Source: Flavobacteriaceae bacterium
GTDB lineage: Bacteria; Bacteroidota; Bacteroidia; Flavobacteriales; Flavobacteriaceae
Assembly: GCA_023141985.1 (NCBI GenBank)
Contig: JAGLKH010000424.1
Span: 1-5,417 of the forward strand
Direction of reading: 5' to 3'
DNA: 5,417 bases
Shown one piece after another: positions 1-5,417 of the stretch. The first letter of the stretch is position 1. Every line of letters starts with the position of its first letter. Under the pieces are notes generated by a model that did not search any database, was not told the DNA's origin, and was given only the letters and a program-made list of their open reading frames with translations. The position numbers and the translations under genes were made by a program.

Positions 1-1409
1 ATATCTTCTCTTTGTGCTTCTATCCATTCGAAAGAGTGTTCAACTCTATTTGTAAATTTAGGAGAAGTGACTTTTTCTGGAGCCTTATAATAGTCATCTA
101 CTAAATTTAAGTATGTAATTACACGTTGTTGATTAATATCTTCTAAGTAGCTATAATAATGTCGTTTAAAGCTTAATAATCTGGATTCAACCAGATCAAT
201 ATTTTGAAGTTCAATATGTAATAAAATTTCAATTAAATTCTTTTTTATAACCCATTCTTTTCCAGCTTTTTCAATATACCACTTATCAGTATGGTAAAAT
301 TCTGAAAACAGACGCTTCGCTTTTTTAAAATCACTTTTCTGAAAATAAAACATTATTAAGCTTAAATAAATATCTAATAAAGATTCTATATCTGGATGTT
401 TTGGGATTATAAAAGGTTCGAGAATTTCTATTGCTTTCTCTTGCTGATTTGAATAATTGAGATTAAGAGATAAAAGTAAATTATATTTTAGTTTAAATGT
501 ATTATAGTATTTGCCTTGCTTTAACTGCATAAGATTATGCATTTCTTCTAAATATTCTAAAGACAAATTAAATTTTTTATTCCGAAACAGCGTATTTGAG
601 GTTAAGTATAATACTTGAACGTGATAATATAACTGCCTTTCTTTACTTTTATGAATTTGGATTGCTTTGTAAGTGTTTATTAAAAACGGTTCAATCTTTA
701 AATAGTCATTCGTGGCAAAAGCAGAAATGCTTACAATTTTTATTAATTGATACAATGACTTAAATGACATAGATTCATTGATGCTAATATTATGTTCTTC
801 AAGGGTATTACTTACTAGAGTTTGAAAATCAATTACTTCACCTTTATAGGTTACTTTATTTATTGACTGCCGAATTTTAGCATAAACTATATTGAGCTGA
901 TCTTCGATGTAATGGTTTTTTTGATTACTTTCAAATTTTGCAATAAGCTTGTCAATATCCATAGATGGATTTGCATAAGCATATTGTATTTTAGTATGGT
1001 ATATTTCATTAAGTAAAGGGAATAGATAATGCTCTTCTGCTAAAGTTTCTGCTTTATATAAAATTTTGTAGGCCACCTTATATTGTTTATGAAGCAGGAA
1101 TGTTCTTGAAGCTAATATTAACTTTATAATTTGCATATCTACCGCCTTTTCTTCATCTAACTGCGCATTCGCGATAAAATCGATTATAGATTGATATAAG
1201 CGTTTTCTTAATGCATGATAGGCATCCTTTTTATGACTTTTATACAGCTTTAAACAAATATCTTTTGAGTCTAATTCGTTTTTAATTAAAAGTTTTAATA
1301 GTTGAATGTTCTTAGTGTCTTTACGTTTATTTTTTCGTTCTAAATAAACGATGAAGCGTTGATGGTCGTCGGAAGATAAGGTTGAAATTATATTATTTAG
1401 ATTATTCAT
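1..1409 (-). CDS. Large helical TPR-like protein of unknown function, partial (C-terminus beyond left edge)
   Basis: Reading the minus strand from the ATG at 1409-1407 gives 469 uninterrupted codons to the window edge, so the C-terminus is missing. There is no signal peptide or membrane segment, so the protein is probably cytoplasmic. Residues about 10-80 form a charged, helical N-terminal block (motifs SSDDHQRF, KDICLKLY, YHALRKRLYQSI) that resembles a conserved unnamed protein type I associate with Flavobacteriaceae. The rest is a series of amphipathic helix pairs with TPR-like spacing. The clearest are around residues 260-295 (LFRNKKFNLSLEYLEEM) and 345-372 (YFQKSDFKKAKRLFSEF). Such helical solenoids usually bind other proteins, but no partner or enzymatic motif is visible. 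It is transcribed away from the lipocalin-like gene at 1571. No Shine-Dalgarno precedes the start, as is usual in this phylum. I am confident it is a real gene; the TPR assignment is by pattern only. Confidence 0.88.
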   Translation of the reverse strand, partial: MNNLNNIISTLSSDDHQRFIVYLERKNKRKDTKNIQLLKLLIKNELDSKDICLKLYKSHKKDAYHALRKRLYQSIIDFIANAQLDEEKAVDMQIIKLILASRTFLLHKQYKVAYKILYKAETLAEEHYLFPLLNEIYHTKIQYAYANPSMDIDKLIAKFESNQKNHYIEDQLNIVYAKIRQSINKVTYKGEVIDFQTLVSNTLEEHNISINESMSFKSLYQLIKIVSISAFATNDYLKIEPFLINTYKAIQIHKSKERQLYYHVQVLYLTSNTLFRNKKFNLSLEYLEEMHNLMQLKQGKYYNTFKLKYNLLLSLNLNYSNQQEKAIEILEPFIIPKHPDIESLLDIYLSLIMFYFQKSDFKKAKRLFSEFYHTDKWYIEKAGKEWVIKKNLIEILLHIELQNIDLVESRLLSFKRHYYSYLEDINQQRVITYLNLVDDYYKAPEKVTSPKFTNRVEHSFEWIEAQRED

Positions 1410-1570
1410 TTAATCGTCAGTAAATAATTATAAATTATAGTAAATATAGTTATTAATATAATATAGCTTTAATATATATCGTCAGTTTTATTAAAAATTT
1501 GTGTTTTATTCTATCAATAAGATTTGCAATTTTGATGCGTAATAAAATATTAACTTAAAACTTACCAATT
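1410..1570. promoter_or_regulatory. Divergent intergenic region with a weak Bacteroidota-type promoter candidate
   Basis: This very AT-rich spacer separates two divergently transcribed genes, so it should hold both promoters. On the plus strand TTTG at 1498-1501 is followed after 17 bp by AAGATTTG at 1519-1526. That differs by one base from the Bacteroidota -7 consensus TAnnTTTG and would start transcription some 40 bp before the ATG at 1571. No comparable box is visible for the minus-strand gene. The 9-mer ATCGTCAGT occurs twice here as a direct repeat (1413-1421 and 1478-1486), the first copy only 4 bp from the start codon of the minus-strand gene. Both the promoter and any operator role are tentative. 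Confidence 0.35.
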
Positions 1571-1984
1571 ATGAAAACTTTAATTATGACATTGATTTGC
1601 ACGATTACATTTACAATTTCTACAGCACAAGTTCCGGAGTTAATGGGTTCTTGGAATATTATTGAATTTGAAGTTATTAATGATAATAATACTAATAAAC
1701 GAACAGAAACCAGCCTTAGAAAAGATGGTGCTGTTTGGGATTTGTTTATTATGGAAGAAAGTAAATTCAAACAAACCAGTAATATGCGTACTGGTTCAAT
1801 TGAATCTCATGAGGGTGAATGGAACGATTCAGAAAATCTTTTAACATTCAAAATACTAGTAAACAATCAAGAAATAAACTTAGTTTATTCTTACGAATTG
1901 AATGAGAATATTTTGGTTATTGAACGAAACAATCCTAAAGGAACTTTAAGAATTATTGCGAAATTTAGAAAAAAACACAGCTAA
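1571..1984 (+). CDS. Secreted lipocalin-like protein
   Basis: This gene encodes 137 residues. Residues 1-19 form a signal peptide: Lys2, a hydrophobic core of about residues 4-16, then STA, with likely cleavage before Gln20, a common pattern in Bacteroidota. Cys10 lies inside the hydrophobic core without a lipobox, so a lipoprotein is unlikely. The mature part has the order typical of small bacterial lipocalin-like domains: a GSW motif at residues 26-28 (the GxW of the first strand), a mid-protein EGEW at 81-84 followed by strand-like LLTFKI, then YSYEL and ILVIER, and a basic C-terminal end. The predicted form is a small periplasmic or outer-face beta barrel; the ligand is unknown. The ATG at 1571 is chosen because it keeps Lys2 in the n-region; the Met at codon 6 would remove it. 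Lipocalin-like is a fold-level assignment from motif order. Confidence 0.8.
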   Translation: MKTLIMTLICTITFTISTAQVPELMGSWNIIEFEVINDNNTNKRTETSLRKDGAVWDLFIMEESKFKQTSNMRTGSIESHEGEWNDSENLLTFKILVNNQEINLVYSYELNENILVIERNNPKGTLRIIAKFRKKHS

Positions 1985-2128
1985 TAATTTAGTTAAGTTT
2001 TTACAATTACTGCCTATATAATTTGATTGAAAAATGATTTCTAGTGATTTTCTAATTAATCAATTTTAAAAGGAGTTCTAAAAGGCTATTAAATCATAAA
2101 GAATTCAAAAACACAAAATCAGGTCCTT
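1985..2128 (+). other. Intergenic spacer with an imperfect AT-rich hairpin
   Basis: This gap follows the lipocalin-like gene. TTGATT (2023-2028) pairs with AATCAA (2058-2063), and inside it GAAAA (2029-2033) pairs with TTTTC (2048-2052), with a five-base bulge on one side. TTTT follows at 2064-2067. It could be a weak terminator of the upstream gene, but the stem has very little GC. A TATAATTTG at 2017-2025 resembles a promoter box but has the wrong internal spacing for TAnnTTTG and no clear -33 partner. No convincing promoter for the gene at 2129 was found. Confidence 0.25.
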
Positions 2129-2284
2129 ATGAAACAATATTATAAAATAGTACTACTTGTAGTTGTTTTATCAACGATTGTGCTTTGCGCCAAACAGGTT
2201 TCAAATAAAATAGTTACAAGCTTTAATAGTTGTGTTTCCTTTATGGCTAATAATACATCTGGAGTACACTATTTGTCACTTTAA
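2129..2284 (+). CDS. Small (51 aa) membrane or exported protein, unknown function
   Basis: A complete 51-codon frame runs from ATG 2129 to TAA 2282-2284 and encodes a short peptide beginning MKQYYKIV. Residues about 7-21 are strongly hydrophobic (IVLLVVVLSTIVLCA) after a basic N-terminus, so it is either a single-pass membrane protein or a precursor with a signal peptide. Cys20 lacks a proper lipobox because Leu, not Gly, Ala or Ser, precedes it. The remaining 30 residues are polar with a second cysteine at position 35. An in-frame stop at 2090-2092 and no intervening start fix the ATG. AGG at 2121-2123 is a minimal ribosome-binding match. The stop lies only 2 bp before the start of the next membrane protein gene, the best argument that the frame is translated. 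I recognise no family. It could instead be an upstream leader controlling the next gene. Confidence 0.6.
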   Translation: MKQYYKIVLLVVVLSTIVLCAKQVSNKIVTSFNSCVSFMANNTSGVHYLSL

Positions 2285-2286
2285 AG

Positions 2287-2754
2287 ATGAAACTTAAAAA
2301 CTTAAACACGACTTTTACAGTTACTACTGGAATTTCGATAGTTGTATTTATTTATCTTGTGTTTTTAGGATATGACGAGATTAAAACACTAAAAGATGTT
2401 ATTAAAATAATGGCATCTATTGTATTTCCTATTCCACTTTTGTTTTTTGTTAGGTTTGTTTTGATCGAACATTTTTTACCACAAAACACAGACGAGTATA
2501 AAGTAAAAAACCAAAAACCCGCAACCTTGTTACTATTTTTAAGTGTTGCTTGTGGTTTAGCTATCATGCAATTGATTGAGTTTATAACACAGCAAAAATT
2601 GGAGGACAATTTAATTTTTGCACACTTAATAAACTCAACTGCTATTAGTAGTTATGTGCTTAATTACATTTTGTACAACAATTTAAGAGTTAATGGCATT
2701 TTAAGTGGTGCCTTGCTATCACTTGCAATCCATATCTTCTTTTTGTCAAATTAA
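2287..2754 (+). CDS. Five-TM integral membrane protein, unknown function
   Basis: This 155-residue protein has hydrophobic segments at about residues 10-28, 41-61, 80-100, 109-130 and 136-153, so it is an inner-membrane protein with five likely spans. A polar loop at 62-79 (HFLPQNTDEYKVKNQKP) separates the first two spans from the last three. No catalytic motif is visible; in particular the EExxxR pattern of CPBP-type membrane proteases is absent. The start is fixed by position: ATG 2287 follows the stop of the 51-codon gene by 2 bp, with no Shine-Dalgarno, which suggests translation by coupling. The next gene, 29 bp downstream, encodes a protein of almost the same length and membrane layout, so the two probably act together. 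No family is recognised. Confidence 0.78.
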   Translation: MKLKNLNTTFTVTTGISIVVFIYLVFLGYDEIKTLKDVIKIMASIVFPIPLLFFVRFVLIEHFLPQNTDEYKVKNQKPATLLLFLSVACGLAIMQLIEFITQQKLEDNLIFAHLINSTAISSYVLNYILYNNLRVNGILSGALLSLAIHIFFLSN

Positions 2755-2783
2755 ATAATTTTTAATCATCAAAATATAAAACT

Positions 2784-3266
2784 ATGAATACATTATTTAA
2801 AACAACATCAGAAACTAACAATTCTAAAAAAAGAGAATTATTATTTACATTTCAATCTATTATTGTAATTGGTTTATTAGCATTTACAGCTATTGCGTTT
2901 TTCTTTTATAATCATTTATCAATTGAAAAAGGAATAAAAGTAATATTCGCTCCTTTTTTATCTGTAGTTCCATTATTATTTATTTTATCCATTTTAAGAG
3001 ATTTACGTAAAGGTTTTATTGAAGGCAATTATAGCAAAAACCAAGTCGTAAAGTTTTCAATAATCACTGTAGTTATTACAGCAGTATTTACAGTGGTTAC
3101 CTATTTTCTATCCATTATTGGTGCTTTAGAAATTCTATTAGCAGCCATTATAGCCATATTAAGCACGGTTTTCTTCTTAAGAAGTAAAATCAAGGATATT
3201 TTGGGAATGTCAATCATAACAGGAATTGCAGAAGGCATTATTGTATATATGATCTTTTTGTTTTGA
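2784..3266 (+). CDS. Five-TM integral membrane protein, possible distant paralogue of its upstream neighbour
   Basis: This 160-residue protein has a short polar basic N-terminus (residues 1-19, TNNSKKRE) and five hydrophobic segments at about 22-42, 52-71, 89-110, 112-132 and 140-160. The last runs to the C-terminus. The polar loop at 72-88 (RDLRKGFIEGNYSKNQ) sits where the upstream protein has its polar loop. The stretch around the second span shares a sparse pattern with the neighbour: a Lys, then Ile, Ala and a PLLF motif at residues 63-66 here and 50-53 there. This suggests ancient duplication but is too weak to prove it. It is probably cotranscribed with 2129 and 2287, because only 29 bp separate it from the upstream stop and a hairpin terminator follows its own stop. 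Composition is very AT-rich. Function is unknown. Confidence 0.78.
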   Translation: MNTLFKTTSETNNSKKRELLFTFQSIIVIGLLAFTAIAFFFYNHLSIEKGIKVIFAPFLSVVPLLFILSILRDLRKGFIEGNYSKNQVVKFSIITVVITAVFTVVTYFLSIIGALEILLAAIIAILSTVFFLRSKIKDILGMSIITGIAEGIIVYMIFLF

Positions 3267-3270
3267 TGAT

Positions 3271-3288
3271 AGGTTAATTTGTTAACCT
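3271..3288. repeat. Perfect 7-bp inverted repeat (hairpin) just after the membrane cluster
   Basis: AGGTTAA (3271-3277) and TTAACCT (3282-3288) are exact reverse complements separated by the four bases TTTG. The hairpin begins 4 bp after the TGA at 3264-3266. It has no T tail of its own. It probably adds to the terminator that follows, protects the 3' end of the transcript, or acts as a protein-binding site. Confidence 0.5.
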
Positions 3289-3291
3289 AAG

Positions 3292-3321
3292 ACCTCGTAG
3301 CTATTTTGGTTACGAGGTTTT
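3292..3321 (+). terminator. Rho-independent terminator of the membrane cluster
   Basis: ACCTCGTA (3292-3299) pairs perfectly with TACGAGGT (3311-3318) around an 11-base loop, giving an 8-bp stem with four G-C pairs, followed by a run of T to 3321. The stem lies 26 bp after the last stop codon of the cluster. Its right arm overlaps a further palindrome, AGGTTTT-A-AAAACCT at 3315-3329. The A tract before the stem on the opposite strand is short, so it is mainly a plus-strand terminator. Confidence 0.7.
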
Positions 3322-3335
3322 AAAAACCTTTAGAA

Positions 3336-3467
3336 ATGAGTAAAAATAGTTTAATATTTATTTCAGATAAAACAAGAATTCTTGAGATAATTGCTTTAAT
3401 AGCAGGAAATTTAAATGAGCTAAAAAGTAAAAGATTAAATAAAATTTCAATTATATTTATTACATAG
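3336..3467 (+). CDS. Doubtful 43-aa reading frame between terminator and inverted repeat
   Basis: A 43-codon frame runs from ATG 3336 to TAG 3465-3467 and begins MSKNSLIFISDKTRIL. It contains one helical, partly hydrophobic stretch (ILEIIALIAG) and a lysine-rich part, with no recognised motif. Its stop codon shares its final G with the first base of the inverted repeat at 3467. It could be a small real gene, a remnant whose 3' end was cut when the following segment arrived, or a chance frame, which is easy to get in DNA this AT-rich. No promoter or ribosome-binding site supports it. Confidence 0.22.
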   Translation: MSKNSLIFISDKTRILEIIALIAGNLNELKSKRLNKISIIFIT

Positions 3468-3475
3468 TTGGCTGC
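3467..3475. repeat. Left arm of a 9-bp inverted repeat flanking the DUF1569 gene
   Basis: GTTGGCTGC is the exact reverse complement of GCAGCCAAC at 3980-3988. It ends 8 bp before the ATG at 3484. Six of nine bases are G or C in a very AT-rich setting. Inside the repeat, the left arm continues TATTA; the right arm, read in reverse complement, reaches the same TATTA after four extra bases (CGTT). This may be the boundary of a cassette or mobile segment. The match is seen directly; the role is inferred. Confidence 0.5.
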
Positions 3476-3483
3476 TATTAAAA

Positions 3484-3951
3484 ATGACTAAAAGCGAAAT
3501 GAACAATTTGTACAACCTGTTAGATGCAAAAGGCATTATAGAGAGATTAGAAAAGCTAACCGTAGATGCTAAGAGACAATGGGGGACAATGACTGTGTCT
3601 CAAATGTTAGCACATTGTAACGTATCCCTTGAAACAGCAATGGGGTTGAACTTTCCCAAAAGAAAATTAATAGGCCTTATTTTTGGAAAACTGATTAAAT
3701 TAAAATTCCTTAATAAAAAACCTATGGTTAAAAATTCTATCACTGAGGATATGTATGTTACAAGTAGTGATAAATTCGAATTTGAAGAGGAAAGAGAAAG
3801 GGCCATTGAACTGGTAAATGCTTTTTACGAAAATGGTCCAGAAAAATGTACAAATCATCCCCATTCGTATTTTGGCAAACTAACCCCTTATGAATGGGCT
3901 GTGCTAAAATGGAAACATTATGATCATCATTTAAGACAATTCGGAGCATGA
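3484..3951 (+). CDS. DUF1569 family protein (DinB-like four-helix fold)
   Basis: This 155-residue soluble protein matches the DUF1569 family in length and layout. There is an N-terminal helix, then WGTMTVSQMLAHC (residues 33-45), a basic middle segment, NHPHSYFGKLTPYEW (124-138), and a C-terminal KHYDHHLRQFG (144-154). The fold belongs with DinB-like bundles, which bind a divalent metal through three histidines; His44, His145 and His149 (an HxxxH pair) are plausible ligands. The reaction is unknown and no signal peptide is present. ATG 3484 is used; the Met at codon 6 is an alternative start. The gene stands alone, with no close partner, inside a perfect 9-bp inverted repeat. By hand count bases 3481-3960 are about 34% GC, against about 23% for 2821-3060, suggesting separate ancestry, although soluble proteins also use less AT-rich codons than membrane ones. 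Confidence 0.88.
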   Translation: MTKSEMNNLYNLLDAKGIIERLEKLTVDAKRQWGTMTVSQMLAHCNVSLETAMGLNFPKRKLIGLIFGKLIKLKFLNKKPMVKNSITEDMYVTSSDKFEFEEERERAIELVNAFYENGPEKCTNHPHSYFGKLTPYEWAVLKWKHYDHHLRQFGA

Positions 3952-3979
3952 CAATCAAATTATCTGAAGTTAATAAACG

Positions 3980-3988
3980 GCAGCCAAC
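3980..3988. repeat. Right arm of the 9-bp inverted repeat flanking the DUF1569 gene
   Basis: GCAGCCAAC lies 28 bp after the TGA of the DUF1569 gene and mirrors GTTGGCTGC at 3467-3475. The bracketed unit is 522 bp from outer edge to outer edge and contains only this gene. After the repeat comes a 35-bp A-rich stretch and then AACCGTTGT at 4024-4032, so CCAAC and CCGTTG face each other across the gap. That loosely recalls recombination sites of the integron attC type, but the core bases do not fit GTTRRRY. Confidence 0.5.
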
Positions 3989-4085
3989 AAAGAACTGTGC
4001 AAAGAACCAAGTAAATTTTCATTAACCGTTGTAAACAGAGATCCTTTTCAAGAAATATTTTAAAATTTTTAATTTAAGAATCAAA

Positions 4086-5357
4086 ATGAACTCAAAATTT
4101 ATAAAAGAATTATCAGATTTAGTACAAAACGAATTGATTTCGAAAGAAGTAGCTTTAAATATTGAAAATTACTATAAATCAAAACAAGAAGATTCACCAA
4201 ACCGGCTATTTACAATTTTTGGTGTGCTTGGCTCATTATTAGTTGGGCTAGGTATTATTTTAATATTAGCTCATAATTGGGATAATTTTTCAAGAACGAT
4301 TAAAACCGTATTTGCTTTTATCCCTTTAGTTATTGGTCAACTCATAGTTGGATACACTATTTTAAAGAAGAAAAGTTCAACTTGGCGCGAAGCCTCTGGA
4401 ACGTTTTTGTTTTTTGCAGTTGGAGCATGTATGGCATTAGTTGCACAAATCTATAATATCCCAGGAGATTTAAGTTCGCTTCTACTTACCTGGACTTTAC
4501 TTTGTATACCACTTATTTATCTTTTAAAATCTAATGCTTTGGCATTACTGTCAATTGTTTTTACAACATATTATGCTTGTGTGTATGGTTATTCATTTAT
4601 GTCAACCAGTAAAACACCTTGGTTATATCTTTTACTTTTTGCTTTAATTATACCACATTATTTAATGCTATTAAAAGAAAGGCCTAAAGCAAATATTACA
4701 TCAATTTTTAATTGGTTGTTGCCTTTAAGTCTGGTAATATGTTTGGGAACTTTTGTTGTGAGTGACAATCAAGCAGGATTTTTTATGTACATTATTTTAT
4801 TTGGGTTGTTTTATAATATTGGCAAAATTTCTTTTTTTGAAACTCAAAATTTAAGAAGAAATGGTTATTTAATAATTGGATCATTAGGGACTGTTATATT
4901 ACTATTATCTACAAGTTTTAAGTGGTTTTGGAAAGAGCAAATTAATGACGTGTTTGTTGGAAGCAATGAATTTTATATAGCATTAGCATTATTTTTATGT
5001 GCTTTCACAGTTTTATTGTATCTATATTCTAAAAACAGATTAAAAGAACTTAATGTATTTCAATATGTATTTATAATTTTTGGAATTTTATTTTTAATAG
5101 GATTTAGCAACGTAATTATACCAACAATATTAATAAATGTATTAATCCTTTCTCTTGGGTTAATTGCTATAAAAACTGGAGTAAACAAATTTCATTTTGG
5201 AATTCTAAATTATGGATTACTTATTATAACAGCATTGGTTATATGTCGATTTTTTGATTCTGATATTAGTTTTGTAATACGCGGTTTACTTTTTGTAATT
5301 GTTGGTGTTGGTTTCTTTTTAACCAATTATATAATGCTTAAAAAAATAAACAAATGA
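4086..5357 (+). CDS. DUF2157 multi-pass membrane protein
   Basis: This is a 423-residue integral membrane protein. Residues 1-40 form a cytosolic helical segment (IKELSDLVQNELISKE), the usual N-terminus of DUF2157. About 14 hydrophobic segments follow. Family-like landmarks are LILAHNWDNFSR (59-70) after the first span, AQIYNIPGDLSSLLLTW (120-136), and FFDSDISFVIRGLLF (389-403) before the last span. The family's biochemical role is unknown; it typically neighbours a GDYXXLXY-domain protein, as here. The ATG at 4086 is the only sensible start because the next in-frame Met is at codon 116, inside the membrane region. Its stop overlaps the next start as ATGA, indicating an operon with translational coupling. 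No promoter box is evident in the AT-rich 60 bp upstream. Length and layout look intact. Confidence 0.88.
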   Translation: MNSKFIKELSDLVQNELISKEVALNIENYYKSKQEDSPNRLFTIFGVLGSLLVGLGIILILAHNWDNFSRTIKTVFAFIPLVIGQLIVGYTILKKKSSTWREASGTFLFFAVGACMALVAQIYNIPGDLSSLLLTWTLLCIPLIYLLKSNALALLSIVFTTYYACVYGYSFMSTSKTPWLYLLLFALIIPHYLMLLKERPKANITSIFNWLLPLSLVICLGTFVVSDNQAGFFMYIILFGLFYNIGKISFFETQNLRRNGYLIIGSLGTVILLLSTSFKWFWKEQINDVFVGSNEFYIALALFLCAFTVLLYLYSKNRLKELNVFQYVFIIFGILFLIGFSNVIIPTILINVLILSLGLIAIKTGVNKFHFGILNYGLLIITALVICRFFDSDISFVIRGLLFVIVGVGFFLTNYIMLKKINK

Positions 5358-5417
5358 AAACAATACACGTATTTATAATTTTTATAGTATTAGCAATTAT
5401 ACAGCTGTTTATTCCTG
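5354..5417 (+). CDS. Start of a GDYXXLXY-type protein gene, partial (runs off right edge)
   Basis: Only the first 21 codons are present, beginning MKTIHVF and continuing as one hydrophobic segment (IIFIVLAIIQLF) that ends in Pro. This is a single membrane anchor or uncleaved signal, the N-terminal pattern of GDYXXLXY-domain proteins, which lie directly downstream of DUF2157 genes in many bacteria. The ATG overlaps the upstream TGA by 4 bp (ATGA), so the two are very likely translated together. The diagnostic GDY motif would lie outside the window, so the identity rests on position and the first residues. Confidence 0.6.
   Translation, partial: MKTIHVFIIFIVLAIIQLFIP

Noticed and set aside
1555..1770. 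Minus-strand frame of 71 codons opposite the lipocalin-like gene
   Set aside because: It lies antisense to a gene with a clear signal peptide and lipocalin-type motifs. Its composition is that of a shadow frame.
1571..1984. Lipoprotein signal because of Cys10
   Set aside because: The bases preceding Cys10 encode T-L-I, which is not a lipobox, and a good signal-peptidase I site (TAQ) follows.
2352..2609. Minus-strand 85-codon frame inside the first five-TM gene
   Set aside because: It is antisense to a well-supported membrane protein frame and has no independent start signal or recognised motif.
2287..3266. CPBP-type membrane protease or immunity protein pair
   Set aside because: Neither protein has the paired glutamates or the histidine motifs of that family.
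3600..3958. Two overlapping minus-strand frames opposite the DUF1569 gene
   Set aside because: The plus strand has conserved DUF1569 motifs. The antisense frames overlap each other and have no features.
3467..3988. Classical integron cassette
   Set aside because: The repeat arms do not fit the GTTRRRY/RYYYAAC core sequences and no integrase is in the window. I keep only the weaker claim of a cassette-like unit.
3948..4025. A 25-codon frame starting in an ATGA overlap with the DUF1569 stop
   Set aside because: It is very short, low in complexity, and runs straight through the right arm of the inverted repeat, so it is most likely a chance frame.

Overview
The window looks like chromosomal DNA of a low-GC member of the Bacteroidota, most likely a marine-type Flavobacteriaceae. 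The support is indirect: very AT-rich sequence, almost no Shine-Dalgarno sites, a flavobacterial-style export signal ending in TAQ, a lipocalin-like secreted protein, and a DUF2157 membrane protein overlapping the start of what should be its GDYXXLXY-type partner. No RNA gene, transposase, integrase or CRISPR array is visible.

Layout. Bases 1-1409 (minus strand) hold the first 469 codons of a large all-helical, TPR-like protein that runs off the left edge. A 161-bp AT-rich divergent intergenic region separates it from a plus-strand gene for a small exported lipocalin-like protein (1571-1984). After a 144-bp gap comes an unassigned plus-strand membrane cluster: a 51-codon small membrane protein (2129-2284), then two five-TM proteins of nearly equal length (2287-2754 and 2784-3266). 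The small gene ends 2 bp before the next start, which suggests translational coupling. The cluster is closed by two consecutive hairpins (3271-3288 and 3292-3321), the second with a short T run.

The third region is a single gene for a DUF1569 (DinB-like fold) protein (3484-3951). It is bracketed by a perfect 9-bp, GC-rich inverted repeat (GTTGGCTGC at 3467-3475, GCAGCCAAC at 3980-3988). The gene is also richer in GC than the stretch before it, so the segment looks like a one-gene cassette or transferred unit. This is the most unusual structure in the window. The right end is an operon of a 423-residue DUF2157 multi-pass membrane protein and the beginning of its partner gene, joined by an ATGA overlap.

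The genes do not form one recognisable pathway. The window is best read as several small independent units, mostly membrane or exported proteins of unknown function. The sequence shows no clear defence, metabolic or secretion system. What merits follow-up is the inverted-repeat bracketed DUF1569 gene and the small three-gene membrane cluster.
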